64,000 bases of DNA from Chryseobacterium sp. T16E-39 (GTDB lineage Bacteria > Bacteroidota > Bacteroidia > Flavobacteriales > Weeksellaceae), in the NCBI RefSeq assembly GCF_002216065.1, contig NZ_CP022282.1, positions 372,001-436,000 on the forward strand, given 5' to 3'. A model generated the notes under the pieces. It searched no databases and was not told the DNA's origin. It worked only from the letters and a program-made list of their open reading frames with translations. A program made the translations under genes and the position numbers. Below, piece after piece: positions 52,503-61,171 of this stretch. Numbering within the stretch: position 1 is the first letter of the stretch; every line of letters starts with the position of its first letter.

Positions 52503-52551
52503 AAAAACAAATTGATTTCAATTCATTATTTCAAATAACGATTACCTGAAT

Positions 52552-54135
52552 ATGCACGAACTATTACCCTTCATGTTAGCACTTATTGTGTTAATAGTAC
52601 TGATCGAAATGCTGGCAACTAAGCTTAGGGTTGCCTATCCTATACTTCTTGTGGTGGTGGGGTTATTGATCAGTTTCATTCCTGGATTACCAACGATACA
52701 GATAGATCCGGATTTGATATTTTTTATTTTTTTACCACCTCTATTGTTTGAGGCCGCCTGGACTATCTCTTTTAAAGAAATGAAAAAATGGTGGCGTATT
52801 ATTAGTAGTTTTGCTTTTATCGTTGTATTTTTTTCAGCACTTACTGTGGCGTTAATATCCAATTACTTCATTCCGGGTTTTACCCTGGCTCTGGGTTTTC
52901 TTTTAGGGGGAATTGTGTCACCTCCTGATGCAGTGAGTACAGGAGCTATTATGAAATTTGTAAAGATCCCTAAAGCAACATCTGCCATTCTGGAAGGAGA
53001 AAGTTTACTCAACGATGCATCATCGCTTATTATCGTAAGATTTGCTCTGGTGGCTGTATGTACCGGACAGTTTATTTTTCAGACTGCAATTGTTGAGTTT
53101 TCATGGATGGTGATCGGTGGTGTTGGAATTGGGCTTTTGGGAGGCTGGTTATGCATGCAGGCACATAAAAGATTACCTACGGATGCACCATCAGATATTG
53201 TCTTTACCCTTGTTGAGCCTTATTTGCTGTATTGGATTGCTGAACAGGCACATAGTTCAGGTGTACTGGCAGTAGTTGCTGGTGGTTTACTTTTATCAAG
53301 AAACCGGCTTTCCTTTTTAACGAGTGCCAGCAGAATAAAAGGCTTAAGTTTTTGGGAAGCTTTAATTTTCATTCTCAACGGGATTGTATTTATGATCATT
53401 GGATTGGCGCTTCCTGAAATTGTAAAAGGGTTGAGGGAAGATGGAATACCGTTGAGTAAAGCCATCTTTTATGGGGCTTTGGTTAGTGGTATTTTAATTG
53501 CTACAAGGATGGTTTCTTCTTATGGAGCAATGGTTGCTACGATCCTGTTCAGGCCCAGTGTTGCACCAGGAGCAGGTCTTAGCAGACGGAGAAGGTTTAG
53601 TATGCCTTTATTACTTGGGTGGACAGGGATGAGAGGAGTGGTGTCGTTAGCTGCAGCTTTGTCTATTCCATTAACGCTACCAAGTGGAGAAGCCTTTCCC
53701 CATCGGAATCTTATTTTATTTGTCACATTTACTGTTATTTTACTAACGCTTTTAATTCAAGGGCTCACACTTCCATATATCATTAAACGTTCAAGACTTT
53801 TTGAGTACGGCAGGGAGCTACCTGAAGACGAGGCAAAAATGAAGGTGAAAAACCATCTCGTGGTAGAAACCATACGTTTACTGAAAGAGAAACAGAAGAA
53901 AGGACAGTATGATGATCCTCATCTGCAAAAAATGATCGACCAGTGGGAGTATAAAATCAGTCAACCCGAACATTTAAGAATGACCGAAACTTCCCGGCAG
54001 AATTATTTGGAATTGCTGGAAAATCAGCGCCAGTTTTTATCGAAACTCAATAGGGATTCGGAAGTACATGAAGAATACATCAATTGGCAGATTTATCAGA
54101 TCGATCTGGAAGAAGAACGGATCAGGCTATTGTAA
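52552..54135 (+). CDS. Na+/H+ antiporter, CPA1 family
   Basis: 527 residues. About twelve hydrophobic segments fill residues 1-415, with the family motifs SPPDAVSTGA and GESLLNDASSLI (ion-binding Asp residues) and GMRGVVSLAAAL. The hydrophilic C-terminal tail of about 110 residues is probably cytoplasmic. It exchanges Na+ (or K+) for protons across the inner membrane in pH and salt homeostasis. It is a single gene with its own candidate promoter and a strong terminator. Confidence 0.9.
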   Translation: MHELLPFMLALIVLIVLIEMLATKLRVAYPILLVVVGLLISFIPGLPTIQIDPDLIFFIFLPPLLFEAAWTISFKEMKKWWRIISSFAFIVVFFSALTVALISNYFIPGFTLALGFLLGGIVSPPDAVSTGAIMKFVKIPKATSAILEGESLLNDASSLIIVRFALVAVCTGQFIFQTAIVEFSWMVIGGVGIGLLGGWLCMQAHKRLPTDAPSDIVFTLVEPYLLYWIAEQAHSSGVLAVVAGGLLLSRNRLSFLTSASRIKGLSFWEALIFILNGIVFMIIGLALPEIVKGLREDGIPLSKAIFYGALVSGILIATRMVSSYGAMVATILFRPSVAPGAGLSRRRRFSMPLLLGWTGMRGVVSLAAALSIPLTLPSGEAFPHRNLILFVTFTVILLTLLIQGLTLPYIIKRSRLFEYGRELPEDEAKMKVKNHLVVETIRLLKEKQKKGQYDDPHLQKMIDQWEYKISQPEHLRMTETSRQNYLELLENQRQFLSKLNRDSEVHEEYINWQIYQIDLEEERIRLL

Positions 54136-54142
54136 TAAGTCA

Positions 54143-54179
54143 AAAAAAAATACCCAATCAGCGATTGGGTATTTTTTTT
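54143..54179 (+). terminator. rho-independent terminator after the antiporter gene
   Basis: The stem TACCCAATC / GATTGGGTA with loop AGC is flanked by an A-run before it and eight T after it. It can work in both directions and could also serve the minus-strand gene ending at 54245. Confidence 0.9.
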
Positions 54180-54244
54180 CTGAACAGGAGATCAGGCATT
54201 GGCATATTATTTAAATTTTGTTGCCTTCATCTTTTTTTGTCAGT

Positions 54245-54820
54245 TTATTTTTTTGTCATAATCTGATCCATATAGGATTTATTATCCCAGAACAAATATT
54301 CTTCACTCATTGTTCCATCCTTTTTCCATATGCCGATGGTCGCCATAGGAAGCTTGAATTTCTTTCCGGTTGGCTGGATCAATGTACCATCACCAACAGG
54401 CATTGGCTTTGTGAAGGTACCTTCCATATATCCCATTACTGCGGTGATATTTCCACTTCCCAATTTTATAGGATGTTCTTTGATTCTGGTATCCGGTGCA
54501 TAAACGAACATGGCATCCAGTGTTTTAATATGCTGTTCTAATCCTTTTTCTGTATGTCCGTCAGGAAAATGAACAAGAATATCCTTAGCGTGGCTTTCAT
54601 GAAGTCTTTTCCAGTCCCTGTTACTGAATACAGTATAATCCAATGTGTCGAAAGTTTCAAGATTTTTAGAAATCACAGCATTGGCTGCAGCCATTTCTTT
54701 GATCTGCTGCAGAGCTTTATCGGTTTCAGGAGTTTTGGTGTTTTCTTTACAAGCTATAAGGTTGAGTATAGCTACTAATGAGGTAATTAACAATGTCTTT
54801 GTTATAAATGATTTTTTCAT
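54245..54820 (-). CDS. SnoaL/NTF2-like lipoprotein
   Basis: 191 residues. An N-terminal Lys/Arg-rich stretch and hydrophobic segment end in a lipobox-like LNLIAC (Cys24), so it should be a lipoprotein exported from the cytoplasm. The mature part has the NTF2/SnoaL-like pattern (SNRDWKRLHESHAKDILVHF, later GTFTKPM and WKKDGTMSEEYLFWD). These small cone-shaped folds bind or convert small hydrophobic molecules; the function here is unknown. An AraC-type regulator gene lies 85 bases upstream on the same strand. Confidence 0.75.
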   Translation of the reverse strand: MKKSFITKTLLITSLVAILNLIACKENTKTPETDKALQQIKEMAAANAVISKNLETFDTLDYTVFSNRDWKRLHESHAKDILVHFPDGHTEKGLEQHIKTLDAMFVYAPDTRIKEHPIKLGSGNITAVMGYMEGTFTKPMPVGDGTLIQPTGKKFKLPMATIGIWKKDGTMSEEYLFWDNKSYMDQIMTKK

Positions 54821-54905
54821 TTTCTATTTGTTTAAAAATTAGAGTACAAATTTCCAAAACAAGAGCGATGAAGTAGTAATATTTATCAGAAGAAGAGTTG
54901 TGATT

Positions 54906-55736
54906 TTAGGAAATGATCTTTGCCATTTCCTTTCGGTACTCCGATGGGGTGAGGCCTGATTTCTTTTTAAAAGCATGCGTGAAGTATGTTTTTTCATTAA
55001 AACCAAGTTCGTAACCAATTTCCGCAATTGTTTTATGGGTGGTGATAAGAAGATTTTTAGCTTCTGTTAATTTTCTGGTTTCTATAATTTCCGAAACACT
55101 TTGATGTAAAATCTCCTGACAAATGAGGTTTAGATTTCGGATAGTCATAGAGAGTTGCTCTGCATAAAAATTGACATCTTTTGCTTCTTTATAATGTTCA
55201 TTGAGAAGTATTAAGAAATTTTTAAATGTAGTGCTTTTGATCTTTTTTGATTCGTCATTATTTAAATTGAGTTTCTTTCGTTCAGATTCGATGATCGTGA
55301 AGAGGCTGCTCAATAACTGTCTTATAACCGATAGGTCAGGATCTGGCTGAAGGTATTCCTGATAAATAATTTCACAAATGGTGTTAAGACGTTCAAAACA
55401 TTCATCTGCTTTCAGGCAAATATTTGCCTTATCATGATAGGTTGTATAAAGCTGAAAAACAGTATCAGCAATAAATTCACTTTTAAAGCGGATCCCCCAG
55501 ATATCACATTGCTTGTTCTTTGCCAAAGGTTTTGCCCTATGCACTTTGCCTTGTGTAATAAAGGAAACAAAAGGAGCATTCATGACCTGAGATTTAAAAT
55601 CTATAAAATGCTCCAGTTGACCATATTTCCCAATAAGTAATTCTTCAAAATCATGATGGTGAGGATCATTGTCTTGCTGGCTGATCCTTTCGGATTCAGT
55701 GACACCTATTTTGAATATTTTAAAAATTTCATTCAT
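54906..55736 (-). CDS. AraC-family transcriptional regulator
   Basis: 276 residues. Residues 1-150 form a cupin-like sensor region (DPHHHDFEELLIGKYGQ). The C-terminal 100 residues carry two helix-turn-helix motifs, with the family signature IAEIGYELGFNEKTYFTHAFKKKSGLTPSEYR. It is likely to control itself and neighbours such as the SnoaL-like lipoprotein downstream or the ABM protein upstream. The ligand is unknown. Confidence 0.88.
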   Translation of the reverse strand: MNEIFKIFKIGVTESERISQQDNDPHHHDFEELLIGKYGQLEHFIDFKSQVMNAPFVSFITQGKVHRAKPLAKNKQCDIWGIRFKSEFIADTVFQLYTTYHDKANICLKADECFERLNTICEIIYQEYLQPDPDLSVIRQLLSSLFTIIESERKKLNLNNDESKKIKSTTFKNFLILLNEHYKEAKDVNFYAEQLSMTIRNLNLICQEILHQSVSEIIETRKLTEAKNLLITTHKTIAEIGYELGFNEKTYFTHAFKKKSGLTPSEYRKEMAKIIS

Positions 55737-55816
55737 GTATTCATATTAGACAATAAATATAATGAATGATCCGATAGGTCAGAAGTTCGGACGGATAATT
55801 GTGTTGCAGACGTTAA

Positions 55817-56140
55817 TTACACTTCTCTGGTATCATAAACGTTACAAAAACTACGCTGTGCAGATTCTGCTAACTGCGTACCTTCAGAAATCATACGTTT
55901 TCCTCCTTCGCTGTTGATTACACCTTGAAAAGCTTCCATATTTTCGTATTGTGCATAAAGGACAACGCTTTTTCCATCTATTCCTTTGTGATAGCTTGCA
56001 GAAATAAATCCCGGGCAATCTGAGATAAATTCGTCCGTACATGAAATCAGTAAATTGAGTAATTTATCCTGATTCTCCGGTGCAACTGTGAAAACATTAA
56101 TTAATGTTAAATACCCCTGTTCTTTTGAAATGTTAATCAT
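55817..56140 (-). CDS. antibiotic biosynthesis monooxygenase (ABM) domain protein
   Basis: 107 residues, one ABM/dimeric alpha-beta barrel domain: INVFTVAPENQDKLLNLL, then DCPGFISASYHKGIDGKSVVLYAQYENMEAFQ. Proteins of this fold include quinone-forming oxygenases and heme-degrading enzymes. No metal or cofactor residue allows a choice. It sits between the AraC and isochorismatase-like genes on the same strand. The family name does not imply a link to the PKS cluster. Confidence 0.8.
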   Translation of the reverse strand: MINISKEQGYLTLINVFTVAPENQDKLLNLLISCTDEFISDCPGFISASYHKGIDGKSVVLYAQYENMEAFQGVINSEGGKRMISEGTQLAESAQRSFCNVYDTREV

Positions 56141-56273
56141 CTTGTATTGTTTTTAAATGTTATAGTCAATTTGGTGATTAAAATTATCTATAAAATAATT
56201 GGAATCAGGGGACCAGTTTCATTTTTGTGGATGCGCCAGTAAAGAGTTTGTTTTTTATCACTCTACTTAACGA

Positions 56274-56828
56274 TTAGTTACCATGTACATATTCATCTGT
56301 ACTTTTAACTGTGGAATAGAAATAGTTCAATGCTGCAAGAAAAGACTTCTGGACTTCAAAAGCTGCTACAGATTTTCCCTGGATCTCGAGATCCTTAGTT
56401 GCACAGGCGTCTCCAATTAATGTACAGGTGAAATTGAAATCTTTGGCAGCTCTCGTAGTTGCATCAACGCACATGTGGGTCATCATACCGCAAATGATTA
56501 ACTCTGTGATATCATTTGTTTTTAAATAGTCCAGTAATTCTGTGTCCCGAAAACTGTTGGGATAGTTTTTGGCAATAACTTTTTCATCACCTACCGGCGT
56601 TACATTTTCGTGGATTTCAACTCCCTTGGTATTGGGAATAAAAAATGTGGAACCTTCTCTTGTTGAAAAATGCTGAATATGAATAACAGGAAGTGATTTT
56701 TTTCTAAAATCTTCCAATAGTTTTTTAGCATGTAAGCTGGCTTCTAAACTTCCGTTCAAAGGATTGGCTCCTTCTTCAAAATAATCATTCTGAATGTCTA
56801 TAATGAGTAATGCTTTTTTATTTTCCAT
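56274..56828 (-). CDS. isochorismatase-family cysteine hydrolase
   Basis: 184 residues. The catalytic Asp is in LLIIDIQNDYF, the Lys in KNYPNSF, and the Cys in GMMTHMCVDATTRAA, preceded by the usual bend of the cysteine-hydrolase group (nicotinamidase, N-carbamoylsarcosine hydrolase and relatives). Cytosolic. The substrate is not predictable. It has the same strand as the ABM and AraC genes and may belong to their transcription unit, although a 133-base gap separates it from the ABM gene. Confidence 0.85.
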   Translation of the reverse strand: MENKKALLIIDIQNDYFEEGANPLNGSLEASLHAKKLLEDFRKKSLPVIHIQHFSTREGSTFFIPNTKGVEIHENVTPVGDEKVIAKNYPNSFRDTELLDYLKTNDITELIICGMMTHMCVDATTRAAKDFNFTCTLIGDACATKDLEIQGKSVAAFEVQKSFLAALNYFYSTVKSTDEYVHGN

Positions 56829-56863
56829 TTTTAATCAAATTAATAGATGAGTTATTTTTAGAT

Positions 56864-56899
56864 ATTAAACTTAAAGCAACTTAGGTGTTAAAACTTTTG
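56864..56899 (-). repeat. AACTTA-type repeat, isolated copy
   Basis: ATTAAACTTAAAGCAACTTA then GGTGTTAAAACTTTTG: a near copy of 57051-57086 and, reversed, of 50558-50586. Confidence 0.65.
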
Positions 56900-57050
56900 T
56901 GTTTTTAATTTTAACCAAAGATACCTCAGATTTGCAAAGATGTACACTTTTATCTCTCTCTCAGGTCCTAGAGATCAAGCAGATTTTTATCGCCACGATA
57001 AAAAAATCATTGATTTTTAGAAACTTATGTGTTCTTCTTATGCAATAGGT

Positions 57051-57176
57051 ATTAAACTTAATGCAACTTAAGTGTTAAAACTTTTGCTTGTTGAGATTGC
57101 ATTATTTCGACAGGCTCAATACAAGCACATTCGTTCGCAATAACAAGGTGTTCAAAAAACTTTTGTGGCTTTTGAC
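57051..57176 (-). repeat. composite intergenic repeat, copy C (reverse orientation)
   Basis: Reading the minus strand, the order is the same as at 50461-50586: a CACAAAAGTTTT block (to 57176), the ATTGCGAACGAATGTGC...GCAATCT element (57094-57144), then AACACTTAAGTTGCATTAAG (57051-57086). The whole unit has moved as one, or the blocks share ancestry. Confidence 0.75.
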
Positions 57177-57231
57177 TTCGTCGAATCTTCGATTTGTGGC
57201 TTACTATTTGTCTTATCAATTAGCTGTCATA

Positions 57232-57576
57232 TTACTCTGTATACAGCGCATACATTCTATTTACCTTCCCTTCATCATTAAAGAACATCACTTCAATCGC
57301 TTTTTTATTCATGATTGATTGATAATAGAGTGCGACAGAATTGATTCCGTACGTTACATCATACAATATAAAATGCAGATCAGGTACTTTATCAAGAGCT
57401 TTTAACCAATAATTTCTAACAGCTTCTTTTCCTTTTAGAGTATCCTCCCCATTGGTAAATGTTTTTATCATGGGAGTAGTGATTTCAATATCATCTGCAT
57501 AATGACTTAAAATTTCGTCCAGGTTATGTGAATTCCAGGAGTTAATCCATTGAGAGGCAAAGTTTTTAATATCCAT
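57232..57576 (-). CDS. SnoaL/NTF2-like nuclear transport factor 2 family protein
   Basis: 114 residues. FASQWINSWNSHNLDEILSHYADDIEITTP is the standard start of this small cone-shaped fold, and KGKEAVRNYWLKAL continues it. No signal peptide. Proteins of this type range from isomerases and cyclases to binding proteins; no catalytic pair can be assigned. It is separated by 35 bases from the large hydrolase gene on the same strand. Confidence 0.75.
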   Translation of the reverse strand: MDIKNFASQWINSWNSHNLDEILSHYADDIEITTPMIKTFTNGEDTLKGKEAVRNYWLKALDKVPDLHFILYDVTYGINSVALYYQSIMNKKAIEVMFFNDEGKVNRMYALYTE

Positions 57577-57611
57577 TCTAAAAGTTTAAAATAAATGTGA
57601 TTATGATTTTT

Positions 57612-59942
57612 TTATTTTGGGGAATCAGAAAGTTTTACAAAACTTACATCATCTAAAATTATGGCACCTTCCGGACTCTTATCAAAGATCAAAGAAATTG
57701 ATTTCAGACTGTTCAGATCCAATGTTGGATATTTTTTATGGAGGGTATCCAGATCAAAATAAAAGTAATCCGGAATTGATTCTGCATCTCCGTTGTCATC
57801 AAAAAAGGCAAACTTAGTCAGGTTCTTTTTCAATTGTGGCTGAAGCGGAGCGCAGGTACTTAACAGAAAACGAATATGTGTCCCTTTCTGATCGGTCAGT
57901 TCAATACTAAAGTCGATTGCTTTTTTTTGTTGGTTCTCTTTTGAGGGGTTTTTCTTTTCCTCTTTCTTATCTTTTTGTTCCTTTTTAGGGGCTACAGGAG
58001 ATTCATCACTTTCTGCCAGATTGAACGCCAGCGCATAGCCTGTTAGATCCTGACCTATATTTTCATTAAAATCAAATGTGTAGCTGGCTGGTTTGTTAGT
58101 TGTTTCCTGATGATTCCAACCGATATATACTGCCCGGGAAATCTGACTGTTCCAGATAAGTTTTTGCTGTGCTTCCCTCCAAAGAGTTAGGTTTTTCGTG
58201 GTGATGCTTACGCCTGGCAGGGTTCCGGTAGACAGGTTTAAATCCTCTTCATAACGGGCAACGAATAACGTCTGACTATCTTCAAACTGATTGAAATAAA
58301 TGTGATTGGGAAGCCATTGACGACCGTAGCGGTAATCTGTAAAAAGGGGCTTATATACTGTTTCTCCTTTTAAGTTAACATCCAAAAACGCGCTGATATA
58401 TACTTTTGCGATCTGCTGCTGTTCTTTTTCAGGCATCAGATGCGTCATATTAAATTGACTGATATACGGGCTGCTTGAATCATACCTTCCCCAGGAAGTA
58501 TTGAATTGACCATGATTTGCCTGATTAACATATAATCCCGCCTTGAATCCTTGGTAGCCTTTGGTGTATTGGATTCGTTTATAAGTGGCCAGACCTCCAT
58601 AAGACTGCATATCCATATCATGGACACCCTGAATAACAAAATAATTAATATCCTCCAACGGAGCCAGTATGGAAGCAGGTTGATATTGACCATCTACCGG
58701 AGCAATAGCTATATATGCTTTTATATTAAAGTTAAAATCAAAGACCTCATTGGCATTATCAGGAAAATAAGGGAGTTTGTTAAACAGAGCAGCATGTGAC
58801 ATCGCTTCTCCACCTCTTGAATGCCCGATCAGAGCAATCTGATCCATGTTGATCTTGTTGAAAAATGGATTTGAAGGGTCTTTATTCCACTTTCGCCATA
58901 GTTGCAGATGTTTAAGCATCAGCCAGCCACGTGCGCCATTTTCATCTTTAAATCCTTTCTGATCCAAATCTGTGATGCTGGTATTCAGGAAATTTTCATC
59001 CACAGAAGCAACGATATATCCTTTACTGGCCAAAAGCTTTCCAAGATAATCATATCCTTTTTCAGACCAATCCTGAGCCAGATGATTTCCATGAACAATA
59101 AGTACCAACGGAGCCTGTCCCTGGAAATTTTCGGGATACCATACCATGGCATTCAATGGCAGTTGGGTTTTGTCGAATCCAAAATATCGTGTACGGAGTT
59201 TGCCGGAAATACCATTCCAGGATTTAAGAAGAAGGGATCCGTCTACTGAAGGTGTTTTAATACGTGCATCTTTTCCATAAAGGGTTCGGCGTTTATCTTT
59301 CCCGGACCCATAGCTCAGGAAGCCTATCTTATATTTACCGGGAAGGGCAGGGTCAGGAGCTTCAATAGGTACTGGAAGGTTTCCTGACATTTTGTAATTC
59401 GTTAATGCCGTTTGAGAAGTTCCATCATACAGAAATATATAGCCGCCTATACCTAAGCCCAGAACTCCAATTAAAAGTGAAATTCCTGTGACGATTTTCT
59501 GTCGCAGTGACCACGATTCTTTAGCTTTTGACCTCCAGTAGAATAATGCTCCAAAAGTGAGCGCAGGAAAAATAATAAGAAAAACAATGAGTATCCAGCG
59601 AAAAGTAGGGGTAATTAAAATCAGGTAAAAGAAGAAGAACAGTAAAAAACCGATAGCTTGCCTGAAATTAGGCGGTGTTTTTCCTATTAAACCAGCCAGC
59701 CCACTCAATATAGAACCTACAAGATAACTGACCAGAAAAGAAATAAGTATGAATAAGATGAAATTGCCAAAACCTATTGCAGGAAGGAATTTATCTGCTG
59801 ATACCAAAATAAAAAAGAGAACTGAACTGATAAGAATGCCAAAACCGGCAGCCTTTAAGGTCTGACGGTTAGGAGTTATCGAAGCTTTTAATGGTTGAAG
59901 CCGTTTTTTCAATTTTTTCCATAACGTAATGTCTTCTTTCAT
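57612..59942 (-). CDS. membrane-anchored alpha/beta hydrolase
   Basis: 776 residues. The N-terminal 180 residues contain about five transmembrane segments. A large alpha/beta-hydrolase domain follows, with nucleophile Ser in IALIGHSRGGEAM. Late in the protein comes a highly charged Lys/Glu linker, then a jelly-roll-like C-terminal segment. Related proteins are annotated as membrane-bound chlorophyllase/platelet-activating-factor-acetylhydrolase-like hydrolases. The hydrolase domain probably faces the periplasm. It starts 34 bases after the NAD(P)-binding gene ends, so both may be one operon. Confidence 0.75.
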   Translation of the reverse strand: MKEDITLWKKLKKRLQPLKASITPNRQTLKAAGFGILISSVLFFILVSADKFLPAIGFGNFILFILISFLVSYLVGSILSGLAGLIGKTPPNFRQAIGFLLFFFFYLILITPTFRWILIVFLIIFPALTFGALFYWRSKAKESWSLRQKIVTGISLLIGVLGLGIGGYIFLYDGTSQTALTNYKMSGNLPVPIEAPDPALPGKYKIGFLSYGSGKDKRRTLYGKDARIKTPSVDGSLLLKSWNGISGKLRTRYFGFDKTQLPLNAMVWYPENFQGQAPLVLIVHGNHLAQDWSEKGYDYLGKLLASKGYIVASVDENFLNTSITDLDQKGFKDENGARGWLMLKHLQLWRKWNKDPSNPFFNKINMDQIALIGHSRGGEAMSHAALFNKLPYFPDNANEVFDFNFNIKAYIAIAPVDGQYQPASILAPLEDINYFVIQGVHDMDMQSYGGLATYKRIQYTKGYQGFKAGLYVNQANHGQFNTSWGRYDSSSPYISQFNMTHLMPEKEQQQIAKVYISAFLDVNLKGETVYKPLFTDYRYGRQWLPNHIYFNQFEDSQTLFVARYEEDLNLSTGTLPGVSITTKNLTLWREAQQKLIWNSQISRAVYIGWNHQETTNKPASYTFDFNENIGQDLTGYALAFNLAESDESPVAPKKEQKDKKEEKKNPSKENQQKKAIDFSIELTDQKGTHIRFLLSTCAPLQPQLKKNLTKFAFFDDNGDAESIPDYFYFDLDTLHKKYPTLDLNSLKSISLIFDKSPEGAIILDDVSFVKLSDSPK

Positions 59943-59976
59943 GATATAATGTTTGGTATTTGGGTTTACGTTTTTT

Positions 59977-60756
59977 TTACTCTGTTGAGCTCATCTCATG
60001 GAAGCTTTTGGGATCCGGATACTTAAATATGAAATCCAGTTCGGATATTAGCTTAGCAGATGAAATTTTTTTTCCTTTGGGATCATCTGTTATCTCCGCA
60101 TTTTCAAGATTTTTCTGAGCATTGATCACTTCTGATTTTGTTGGATGGAGCGGAGCAACTACATTATAAATTTTGGACTGGGATTTTTGGTCAATCATTT
60201 TTTCAAGCACTAAACCAATGTCAACATAGTGGATATGGTTAGTGAAAAAGTTTAGGTTTGATACACGATATTTGCTCAAAAACCTGTCTTCTCCCATTAA
60301 CCCCGCCAATCGTAAAATATTGACTTGTGGATATTTGTTTTTTATCATTCTTTCACCCGGAACGTTATCAGAAGACATATCTTCTTCTTTTAATTCCTGA
60401 TCAAGATCCGGATAAACACCGGTAGAGCTCATTAGAAAAATCTGGCCATTAAAATCACCTATAAAAGAAAATAAATTTTGAATTCTATTATATAATGAAC
60501 TTGCACAGCAGTTTTTTCCTGAAATAGGGATCGTTATAATCAATACATCAAGCTCTTTAATGGCTTCCCATTGGACATGTTTTTCAGACAACAGATAATC
60601 CGGAAAATTGATAATACATGGATGGAATCCTTTCTTGTTTAAATATTCTTCTTTGTCTGAAGTCGTCGTAGTGGTATATATTTCGAACTTTTCTGATAGT
60701 TTTTCTGCAATTCGTGACCCAAGCCATCCGTAACCTATAATTCCTGCTTTTTTCAT
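59977..60756 (-). CDS. NAD(P)-binding epimerase/dehydratase-like protein
   Basis: 259 residues from the chosen start at 60756. The longer frame begins at 60798, but its extra 14 residues precede MKKAGIIGYGWLGSR, where the Rossmann fold should start at the N-terminus, so the second Met is preferred. The nucleotide loop is GYGWLGS; later MSSTGVYPD and the RLAGLMG region fit the YeeZ-like extended short-chain dehydrogenase group. The usual YxxxK is not evident, so activity is uncertain. Confidence 0.75.
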   Translation of the reverse strand: MKKAGIIGYGWLGSRIAEKLSEKFEIYTTTTTSDKEEYLNKKGFHPCIINFPDYLLSEKHVQWEAIKELDVLIITIPISGKNCCASSLYNRIQNLFSFIGDFNGQIFLMSSTGVYPDLDQELKEEDMSSDNVPGERMIKNKYPQVNILRLAGLMGEDRFLSKYRVSNLNFFTNHIHYVDIGLVLEKMIDQKSQSKIYNVVAPLHPTKSEVINAQKNLENAEITDDPKGKKISSAKLISELDFIFKYPDPKSFHEMSSTE

Positions 60757-60987
60757 ATGATTTTTTTGTCCAATCCCCATTGGTAACCCCTTGTTCAAAT
60801 GGGATTTATAATAGAGGAACTGTAACGAATTATTTTTAAAGAAGTGAAAGTACTCAATTTATTTAGTATAAAGAATATTGATGAAAAATATTTATAAAAC
60901 GGGATTCAATATTGTATAAAATAAAGCAGTAGTGATCAGGAACACTGCATTGGCCTATCCTGTTTCTTTTTCCTGAATACAAAGTAA

Positions 60988-61005
60988 TTACCTGATGTCA
61001 GGTAA
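60988..61005. promoter_or_regulatory. perfect palindrome TTACCTGA-TG-TCAGGTAA, likely operator
   Basis: Eight-base arms with a two-base spacer, centred about 69 bases upstream of the inferred transcription start of the gene at 61172. That is a common position for an activator. The binder is unknown; the NarL-type regulator encoded at 62220 is a nearby candidate. Confidence 0.5.
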
Positions 61006-61028
61006 GAAAAGATACGTTTTCACAGGTA

Positions 61029-61059
61029 TTGGAACGAAGCCCTTATCGGGATAAATTTG
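61029..61059 (+). promoter_or_regulatory. Bacteroidetes-type promoter for the T9SS gene
   Basis: TTG (61029-61031), 20 bases, then TAAATTTG (61052-61059), an exact TAnnTTTG -7 box. It predicts a leader of about 105 bases before the ATG at 61172. Confidence 0.6.
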
Positions 61060-61171
61060 TTCCTATAACTCATGAGGGAATGAGTAATGTGAGCGACCTG
61101 ATCTTATGTAGCTTTTTGTAAATCAGTCAGGGCGATAATTATCATTTATTTAAACACCAAACAAAAACAAA

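Larger units (their letters stand above)
56829..57231. other. 403-base intergenic island with repeats
   Basis: No gene seen. It contains a single AACTTA-type repeat (56864-56899) and the reverse copy of the composite repeat (57051-57176). On the minus strand, TATCTTTG near 56920-56930 matches a Bacteroidetes -7 box for the isochorismatase-like gene, but no -33 box is properly spaced. Confidence 0.6.
60757..61171. other. intergenic region between divergent genes, with palindrome and promoter
   Basis: 415 bases. It holds an 18-bp palindrome (60988-61005) and a Bacteroidetes-type promoter (61029-61059) for the T9SS gene; nothing else was recognised. Confidence 0.6.

Noticed and set aside
60757..60798. 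Upstream start adding 14 residues to the NAD(P)-binding protein
   Set aside because: The Rossmann-fold loop begins right after the second Met, so the extension is probably not translated.
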